A stretch of DNA of 35,894 nucleotides. It comes from Prosthecobacter sp. (GTDB taxonomy: Bacteria; Verrucomicrobiota; Verrucomicrobiia; Verrucomicrobiales; Verrucomicrobiaceae). The number at the start of each line of letters is the position of its first letter. Within the stretch, counting starts at the first letter, position 1. Below are positions 30,891 to 35,894 of this stretch, piece by piece. The stretch is from contig NZ_JAGRPF010000212.1 in assembly GCF_020439865.1 (NCBI RefSeq), positions 1 to 35,894 of the forward strand. Direction: 5' to 3'. The translations under genes were made by a program, and so were the position numbers. Under the pieces are notes generated by a model. It was not told the origin of the DNA. It saw only the letters and a list, made by a program, of their open reading frames with translations, and did no database searches.

Positions 30891-31448
30891 ATGACTCCAC
30901 GCCAGAAATGTGCGCACTGCGGAAAAATTGCCGACTTTCGTGATGACTTTTGCACGCTGTGCTGGAGCCACCGTATCAAGGGCAAAGTGCTGACCGACGA
31001 ACAGATCGCCAGCTGCCAGAGCCAGTTTGCCGCAGCAAATGAACAGAAGCGCTGGCAAGCTGAATTCGGCACGTGGCAGACGCGCCTCCTGATGCCCGCC
31101 ATCCTTATGACGCTCTGGTGCGTGTACTGGGCGTTTGTGACGCTGCCCTTCTACCTCAAGTTTGATCTAGGCTTGCTGGAACTTTTGGCCTCCGTGTTCT
31201 GCATCGTGAGTTTTGCCGGCGGCGGATTCCTAGTCGGAGGCTCGAAGATGCTCAAATCTGCCTGTGTTCTGTTGATTCTCGGCAGCGTGGTGTCCGCGAT
31301 CCACATCGGAGACTACTTCCTCGACGTTGCAAATGGAGCGAGCGAGGCCGGCAAAGGCATGCTTTGGAGCTCTGTGCGCTTGGTCTTGTGTGGCACCATT
31401 CTGGTGTCGGCCGTCCAGATTCTCCGCATCAATCGACCTGCCGCCTGA
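30891..31448 (+). CDS. Zinc-ribbon membrane protein, uncharacterised
   Basis: A 185-residue protein beginning at the ATG at 30891; the open frame to a TTG at 30864 is not preferred. The N-terminus has a C7-x2-C10 ... C21-x2-C24 zinc ribbon, then a charged stretch (about 25-62) and about four helices: LLMPAILMTLWCVYWAFVTLPF, LLELLASVFCIVSFAGGG, SACVLLILGSVVSAI and SVRLVLCGTILVSAV. The family is not recognised. The stop TGA (31446-31448) directly abuts the stop of the convergent phosphatase gene (TCA at 31449-31451), with no base between. Confidence 0.75.
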   Translation: MTPRQKCAHCGKIADFRDDFCTLCWSHRIKGKVLTDEQIASCQSQFAAANEQKRWQAEFGTWQTRLLMPAILMTLWCVYWAFVTLPFYLKFDLGLLELLASVFCIVSFAGGGFLVGGSKMLKSACVLLILGSVVSAIHIGDYFLDVANGASEAGKGMLWSSVRLVLCGTILVSAVQILRINRPAA

Positions 31449-32363
31449 TCACTCAAACGCACTCGTCACCGGCTTGCCGTCGAATTCCGCAGGCACAGGC
31501 AAGTCCAGCAGCCACAGTGCTGTGGCGGCAGTGTCGTAGGTGGTGACCTTGTCCGTGATGGTGAAATTCTTTTTCACACCTTTGCCCCAAGCGACCCAGG
31601 GAATGATCATGTCGTCAGGAGTATTGAGGCCATGTGTCTTGTCGTGGCCGCCGTGGTCGGCGCTGATGATCATGACGCTGGAATCCGCGATGCCCGCATC
31701 TTTGATGGCCTGCCACACCTGCCAGAGCGCCTGATCGGTCACTTTCAATGCTTCCTTCTGCTCAGGAGAACCCCAGCCACTTTTGTGACCGGCGGTGTCT
31801 GGATCGGCGAAATGAATGAAGCACAGGCGCGGCTTGTTCTCTTTGATCCAAGGCGCAGCCTGTTTAGCCACCATCTGCGAAGGCTTCTTGTCCTTCTCGA
31901 TCTCCTGCGTACCCGCCACGGGCGCGGGATCCTGCGGTCCGCCGAAGTCGAAGACATCCAGCGTGTTTTTGAGCCAGAGGTGACGGAACTTGATCTTGCC
32001 GACGAACATGCCGGTGACGGCCTTTGGATCAGCGGCCTTGAGCAACGAAAACACGGTCGGCACCTTCACGAAGCCTTTGATCGGCGTGTAGGCGTTCCAC
32101 GAAATCTGATGTTTGTCCGGTCCGACTCCGGTGAGCATGGAGGTGTGCGAGGGCAGGGTGATCGACGGAAAAATCGTGCTTGCCTCCCAAGTCACCGCGC
32201 CTTCGGCGGCGATCTTCTTCAAGGTCGGCGTTTCGCTCTCCGCGATGACCGCCGGCTTGCCGCCGTCGATGCTGATGATGAACACATGTTCGGCACGAGG
32301 CGCCGCAAAGGCGGACAAACTGGAGACGAAAACGGCGAGAAGGACACGGGAAAAGATCTGCAT
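31449..32363 (-). CDS. Secreted alkaline phosphatase-superfamily hydrolase (NPP-like phosphodiesterase)
   Basis: A 304-residue protein starting at ATG 32361-32363, where a signal peptide begins (cleavage near AFA-A, residue 20). The upstream open frame (to 32465) lacks a signal. Metal and catalytic parts of the nucleotide pyrophosphatase/phosphodiesterase type: D33 in IISIDGG, Thr69 as likely nucleophile in PSITLPSHTSMLTG, HFADPDTAGHKSG, and ISADHGGHDKTHG. It should hydrolyse a phosphate mono- or diester in the periplasm with two zinc ions. It is divergent from the SLC13 gene (128 bases between starts). Confidence 0.88.
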   Translation of the reverse strand: MQIFSRVLLAVFVSSLSAFAAPRAEHVFIISIDGGKPAVIAESETPTLKKIAAEGAVTWEASTIFPSITLPSHTSMLTGVGPDKHQISWNAYTPIKGFVKVPTVFSLLKAADPKAVTGMFVGKIKFRHLWLKNTLDVFDFGGPQDPAPVAGTQEIEKDKKPSQMVAKQAAPWIKENKPRLCFIHFADPDTAGHKSGWGSPEQKEALKVTDQALWQVWQAIKDAGIADSSVMIISADHGGHDKTHGLNTPDDMIIPWVAWGKGVKKNFTITDKVTTYDTAATALWLLDLPVPAEFDGKPVTSAFE

Positions 32364-32491
32364 GATGGCTGGACGCGAAATAACGCAAACCGGACGGTCA
32401 TGCTTCCAAAACATTGCGCCAAAAGATGTTTGAAGTTGGTGCGGCTTGTTCCTTGAGCACGTCATTTCCCTGCGCCACAGGTGCGGCCAAA

Positions 32492-34255
32492 ATGGAAGCT
32501 TGGATCGTCATCGGACTGCTTGTCGCTGTCGTCATTGCCTACGCCACTGAGAAGATCTCCGTGGACATGGTGGCGCTGTCGATGCTTTGCGTGCTGGTGC
32601 TGACCGGAATCCTCACCGTGGACCGGGCTTTCGCCGGCTTTGGCGACCGGGTGATCATCATGCTGGCGGCGATCTTTGTGATCGGCGCCGCCTTGCGCGA
32701 TTCTGGGGTGCTGGACGCTCTGTGCAGTTTCCTGGCACGACGGCTGGGCGGTCAGCCCGCGATGCTTTCCGCCGTACTAATGGCCGCCGTAGGCGTCATC
32801 TCAGCCTTCATGAACAACACCACGGTGACCGCCGTGTTTGTGGGTCCGGTCATCGGCCTTGCCCGCCGTTTGAACATGGCGCCGTCGCGTCTGCTCATGC
32901 CGTTGGCCTTCGCCTCGATCTTGGGAGGTACCTGCACCCTGATCGGCACGTCAACCAATGTGGCGGTAAGCGGCGTCATCAAACGCATGGGCATGACGCC
33001 GTTGCACATGTTTGAGTTCACTCACATCGGCATTCTGATCCTCATCTCAGGGATTCTTTACCTGACGTTTGCCAGTGCGCGTTTTCTCTCGGGTCGCGGG
33101 CGGGGCGCAGACAAGAGCAAGGACGGCATTCGCGAATACCTCGCGGAGGTGGTTGTGTTGACAGAGTCTCCCCTCATCGATCAAAAGATCTTTGATTCTG
33201 ATTTCTCCGCCATGGAGTTCCAGGTGCTGCAAATCCGTCGCAATGATCAGAAGCTCACCCCTTCACGGCACCTCAGCTTCGAAGAGGGCGATATCGTGCT
33301 GATCGCGGGCAGGGTGGAGAACCTCATCAAAGTGAAGAAGATCGAGGGTCTCGATATTGTGGAAGACGCGACGCTGCGCAATTCGGGCATTGATACCAGT
33401 GCGGCGCAGGTGGCCGAAGTCGTGCTGACTCAACGTTCGAGCCTAGTTGGCCGGTCCTTGAGGGAAAGTCACTTCCGCCAACGGTCAGGCTTTTCTGTGC
33501 TCGCTCTCATGCGCGGTGACCGTTCGCTCATGCACCACATGGCGGATGAAAAACTGCAGGCTGGGGACTTGCTTTTGCTTCAAGGACCACAGGAGCGGTT
33601 CCGCGATTTCGAGGAAAGCGGTGAGATGGTCGTGATCACCCAGCATGTGTTCAACGCCGAGACCCAGAAGCGCGGTTTCCTTTTGCTTGGGGCCTTTGCC
33701 TTAGCTGTGCTGGCAAGCAGTCTCGGCTGGCTGCCTGACACCATCGCATTTGTGCTCGTGGCCATGCTCGCTGTTTTCATGCGCTGCATCAGTCTCGAGA
33801 ATGCCTACGAGAACATCGACTGGCGGCTGCTCATTCTCATTGGCGGCATGCTGGCGTTTGGTGAAGCCATGAAGAGTTCCGGAGCGGCGGTGCTTGTGGC
33901 AGATGCGATTACCTCGACTATGCAACCCATGGGCGTCTTTGCCGTGTTCGCCGGTTTCTGCCTACTTACGGTCATCCTGACGCAACCGATGTCGAACGCA
34001 GCGGCTGCGCTCGTGGTCCTGCCCGTGGCCATGCAGTCGGCTGTTTCGATGGGAGCCAACGCGCGTTCCTTTGCCATTGGCATCATGTTGAGCGCCTCCG
34101 TTTCCGTGCTCACGCCTTTCGAGCCGAGCTGCATCCTCGTCTATGGCCCCGGCAAATATCGCTTCAGTGATTTCCTCAAAGTCGGCAGTGGCCTGACGCT
34201 CATCGCGCTGATCATCATCCTGACGATGGTGCCGTTGTTCTGGCCGCTAAAGTGA
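32492..34255 (+). CDS. SLC13-family permease with two TrkA-C (RCK_C) domains
   Basis: A 587-residue transporter. The ATG at 32492 begins the first helix (EAWIVIGLLVAVVIAYATEK); upstream codons to 32414 are not hydrophobic. The two membrane halves match the DASS/SLC13 fold: MNNTTVTAVFVGPVI and LGGTCTLIGTSTNVAVSG in half one, and MSNAAAALVVLPVA and TPFEPSCILVYGPGKYRFSDFLKVG in half two. Between them (about 205-395) lie two TrkA-C-like regulatory domains, seen in LSFEEGDIVLIAGRVENLIKV and LQAGDLLLLQGPQERFRDF. It probably imports an anion (dicarboxylate or sulfate) with sodium; the substrate is not clear. Confidence 0.9.
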   Translation: MEAWIVIGLLVAVVIAYATEKISVDMVALSMLCVLVLTGILTVDRAFAGFGDRVIIMLAAIFVIGAALRDSGVLDALCSFLARRLGGQPAMLSAVLMAAVGVISAFMNNTTVTAVFVGPVIGLARRLNMAPSRLLMPLAFASILGGTCTLIGTSTNVAVSGVIKRMGMTPLHMFEFTHIGILILISGILYLTFASARFLSGRGRGADKSKDGIREYLAEVVVLTESPLIDQKIFDSDFSAMEFQVLQIRRNDQKLTPSRHLSFEEGDIVLIAGRVENLIKVKKIEGLDIVEDATLRNSGIDTSAAQVAEVVLTQRSSLVGRSLRESHFRQRSGFSVLALMRGDRSLMHHMADEKLQAGDLLLLQGPQERFRDFEESGEMVVITQHVFNAETQKRGFLLLGAFALAVLASSLGWLPDTIAFVLVAMLAVFMRCISLENAYENIDWRLLILIGGMLAFGEAMKSSGAAVLVADAITSTMQPMGVFAVFAGFCLLTVILTQPMSNAAAALVVLPVAMQSAVSMGANARSFAIGIMLSASVSVLTPFEPSCILVYGPGKYRFSDFLKVGSGLTLIALIIILTMVPLFWPLK

Positions 34256-34447
34256 GGGAGTCCAAGAACAGTTGTTCCCAGCTCTTATGATTGGGATGAA
34301 GCTGGTTGCCTGAATACTCTTATCCGTAAGGAGTGCGAACAAGTTCAACAACTGTGTTCCGCCCTGCAAACAAGCGGGTTCCACGGCCGCACGTTGTGTG
34401 AAGGGTTCTGGCAGAAAATGTGAGTGAGCAGGAACAACTCGGATTGT

Positions 34448-35191
34448 TCACGCTTGCTCGCATGCCGGGGTCGTTTGTTGGCCAAGCTTTTCACGAGTTG
34501 TTCGCAGAAGTTCTCGCAGAGCCGTATTCGTGAGGGCTGTCTGAGCGGCCTGTACTTCTGCCTCTTTTTTGCTGCGGCCACTGCCTTGTCCGAGTCGCGT
34601 ACCTTGCCAGGAAACAGCGGCGACGAAATTTTTTGCATGGTCAGGACCCTCGGAGTCGATGATCTCATAGAGCGGCGGTTCTGTCCCCACGGACTGAATG
34701 AGTTCTTGAAGCTGTCCCTTGGGATTGATGTCGAGGGGGCCGCGATTCAGGGCTTCGAGATCCTCGGCAAACAGGAGTGAAGAGAATTGCCGGGCTGCAT
34801 CACTCCCTGCATCGAGATAAATGGCTCCGGCCACAGCTTCCAATGCATCGGCAAGCGTGGATTCGCGGTCACGACCACCGTTGGCTTCCTCGCCACGTCC
34901 CATGCGCAGATGAACCCCAAGGCCGATGCGACGAGCAATGCGGGCGAGGGCCTTGGTAGAAACAAGTTGGGAGCGGGCCTGGGTCAGAACACCCTCGTCG
35001 GCCTGCGGGAGCTTTTGGAAAAGCAAATGTGACAGGGTGAGCTGCAGGACGGCGTCACCGAGGAATTCGAGACGCTGGTTGTCGGCCTGGGCACGCTGTG
35101 ACTCGTAGCCAACGCTGCCGTGTGTGAGGGCGAGCTGGAGCAGGGCGGGATCCTGAAAGGTGTGGCCGATGACTTGCTCCAGCGTTTGCAT
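34448..35191 (-). CDS. rnc: Ribonuclease III
   Basis: A 247-residue enzyme starting at ATG 35189-35191; the frame runs on to 35269 but would enter the tRNA-His gene. The RNase III domain has the signature N38-Q-R-L-E42-F-L-G-D46-A and the second metal site S-T-L-A-D115-A-L-E118-A with GAIYLD. The Gln39 stands where Glu is usual (NERLEFLGD); the Mg2+-binding residues E42, D46, D115 and E118 are kept. A dsRNA-binding domain follows (about 160-230): NPKGQLQELIQ and GSGRSKKEAEVQAAQTAL. It processes rRNA precursors and other dsRNA. It is 45 bases downstream of tRNA-His on the same strand. Confidence 0.95.
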   Translation of the reverse strand: MQTLEQVIGHTFQDPALLQLALTHGSVGYESQRAQADNQRLEFLGDAVLQLTLSHLLFQKLPQADEGVLTQARSQLVSTKALARIARRIGLGVHLRMGRGEEANGGRDRESTLADALEAVAGAIYLDAGSDAARQFSSLLFAEDLEALNRGPLDINPKGQLQELIQSVGTEPPLYEIIDSEGPDHAKNFVAAVSWQGTRLGQGSGRSKKEAEVQAAQTALTNTALRELLRTTREKLGQQTTPACEQA

Positions 35192-35236
35192 GAGTGCGTG
35201 TTGTAGCCGGAACTCCGGCCGCACTCTAGAGGAAAG

Positions 35237-35312
35237 TGGGGTGACCGACGGGATTCGAACCCGCAACAACCAGAATCACAATCTGGGGCTCTACCTTTGA
35301 ACTACGGTCACC
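35237..35312 (-). tRNA. tRNA-His (anticodon GTG)
   Basis: A full cloverleaf reads on the minus strand. The acceptor GTGACCG/CGGTCAC pairs perfectly, a G-1 (complement of 35312) faces discriminator C73, and the terminal CCA is encoded (35237-35239). The anticodon stem CCAGA/TCTGG encloses TTGTGAT, anticodon GTG at 35277-35279. The T arm is GCGGG-TTCGAAT-CCCGT. The G-1/C73 pair is the identity element of tRNA-His. A TACTAT box (complement of 35333-35338) about 20 bases upstream could be its -10. Confidence 0.97.
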
Positions 35313-35478
35313 ATCTCGTGAGAGAGGGGCGGATAGTAGCCGGTCCGAAGGGTTGCGCCAGCGAAAATTGGGGGTCGGAGCCGGGGGCCGCCCGGGTCCA
35401 ATGTGACCAAAAAGTCAGTGAGTGAATCGTCACTGCGAAGGTTTTGAGGCGCACGCGGTCGCATTCCAGTCTTCCTCC

Positions 35479-35688
35479 ATGGAAACGATCATTCGGATGT
35501 TCACCACCGTTTTGGACGTTGTTTTCGCCGTGGGAAAGTTCTTCTCAGGGGTCGCGAGCTCATTGAGCGGCCTTTGGACCGTGGAGGCGATGTTTGTTTG
35601 CATGATGCTCCTCGCGGCCGTGGCGGGGGTGGCGGCCAACAAACTCTGGAAACGGCCACGCAGACCCCGTGAACTGCCGTGGGAGTAA
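35479..35688 (+). CDS. Small membrane protein (69 aa), hypothetical
   Basis: No family recognised. The ATG at 35479 begins a protein with a hydrophobic segment (about 10-32, FTTVLDVVFAVGKFF), a stronger helix (about 37-54, AMFVCMMLLAAVAGVAA) and a basic, Pro-rich tail (KRPRRPRELPWE). It lies alone between tRNA-His (opposite strand) and a convergent transporter end. There is no ribosome site, but the window's genes generally lack one. Real expression is likely but not certain. Confidence 0.5.
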   Translation: METIIRMFTTVLDVVFAVGKFFSGVASSLSGLWTVEAMFVCMMLLAAVAGVAANKLWKRPRRPRELPWE

Positions 35689-35706
35689 AGTCACGGGTTT
35701 GAATCG

Positions 35707-35894
35707 TCAACTTTTCCTGCGAAACCAGACCCATGGCAGGGCAAAGGCAGCGGTGATCAGCACGGTGAGCACACCAATCATCGCGGTCATCCCGAGGGTG
35801 ATTAGACTGCGGTTGCTGCCTGTAGCCAGGGCGCCGAAGGCCAGACCGGTGCTGAGACCGCAGTAGGCGAGAGAGCGGCCCAGTGAGGCGGCGC
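35707..35894 (-). CDS. C-terminal fragment of a polytopic membrane protein, probably MFS transporter (runs off window)
   Basis: The minus-strand frame is open from the window edge to TGA (complement of 35707-35709), giving 62 residues. The visible part holds two helices: LSTGLAFGALATGS followed by ITLGMTAMIGVLTVLITAAFALPWVWF, with a basic end (RRKS). Layout and composition look like the last two helices of a major facilitator, but no signature motif is in view. The start lies beyond base 35894. It is convergent with the 69-residue gene, 18 bases apart. Confidence 0.6.
   Translation of the reverse strand, partial: AASLGRSLAYCGLSTGLAFGALATGSNRSLITLGMTAMIGVLTVLITAAFALPWVWFRRKS

Noticed and set aside
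34256..34447. Several GAAC/GTTC-type dyads (for example 34266-34277 and 34337-34346) resembling SOS boxes.
   Set aside because: The LexA motif reported for Verrucomicrobia has the opposite orientation (TGTTC-N4-GAACA). The copies lie between convergent gene ends, not at a promoter. No other structure or gene is seen in this gap.
34345..34668. Minus-strand open frame of 107 codons overlapping the RNase III 3' end.
   Set aside because: It overlaps the conserved dsRNA-binding domain of RNase III in another frame and has no domain features.
34448..35191. Gln in place of Glu in the RNase III signature (NQRLEFLGD).
   Set aside because: The four metal-binding acidic residues are kept and the substitution is outside them, so an active enzyme is likely; not strong enough as a finding.
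35342..35400. GC-rich inverted repeat near the tRNA-His upstream region.
   Set aside because: Short arms in a very GC-rich stretch and no T tract; expected by chance.
17..35894. Search by eye for CRISPR arrays, insertion sequences, transposases, integrases or phage genes.
   Set aside because: No regularly spaced repeats, terminal inverted repeats or such proteins were seen. Composition is even across the window.

Overview
The window comes from a GC-rich, aerobic, Gram-negative bacterium. The gene families together suggest the Planctomycetes-Verrucomicrobia-Chlamydiae group, most likely a Verrucomicrobium/Prosthecobacter-like member of the Verrucomicrobia. That placement is inference from gene content: Alternative Complex III, a YejABE-type peptide importer carrying a YwqK-like insert, SGNH and sugar-isomerase genes, and almost no Shine-Dalgarno sites. 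No marker gene was searched.

Layout. (1) 17-2234: a Tat-type sugar isomerase/epimerase and a divergent secreted SGNH hydrolase. (2) 20837 down to 2242, minus strand: a respiratory cluster. A clear sigma70-like promoter (20885-20913) overlaps a perfect dyad of the TGTGA-N6-TCACA type just downstream of the expected start. It drives 16 tightly packed genes: actABCDEF (Alternative Complex III, quinol:cytochrome c/oxidase electron transfer), a small membrane protein, a ccoN-like and a ccoO-like gene, a monoheme cytochrome c, a cupredoxin-like lipoprotein, coxA, coxC, coxD (subunit IV), two 68-residue membrane proteins and coxB. A hairpin-T tract terminator (3347-3388) separates these from ctaA (heme A synthase). 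(3) 21014-22063: a lipoprotein with two retropepsin-type DTG/DSG motifs. (4) 22163-28837, plus strand: a five-gene peptide ABC importer (YejB-, YejE- and YejA-like proteins plus two ATPases), with both permeases expanded in their first extracytoplasmic loop. (5) 28850-30786: an acetate-type Na+ symporter and its DUF485 partner. (6) 30891-35894: a zinc-ribbon membrane protein, a secreted alkaline phosphatase-superfamily enzyme, an SLC13/TrkA-C transporter, RNase III, tRNA-His, a small membrane protein and the C-terminal end of a probable MFS transporter.

How the respiratory genes would work together. Quinol is oxidised at ActC/ActF. Electrons pass through the ActB Fe-S clusters and the hemes of ActA and ActE, then through the small cytochrome c and/or the cupredoxin, to CuA of CoxB and on to the A1-type heme-copper site of CoxA. 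CoxA keeps every ligand. The neighbouring CcoN-like protein does not: it lacks the CuB His pair, the cross-linking Tyr and both His of the HxH heme motif. It therefore cannot be a conventional cbb3 oxidase, yet it is kept at full length beside a CcoO that still has its heme-binding site. This inactive-looking CcoN/CcoO module inside an ACIII-oxidase operon is the most interesting part of the window. Next come the roughly 245-residue insertion in CoxC and the His-rich segments in three of the subunits.

No gap between genes exceeds 300 bases. The longest are 34256-34447, 20838-21013 and 35313-35478.
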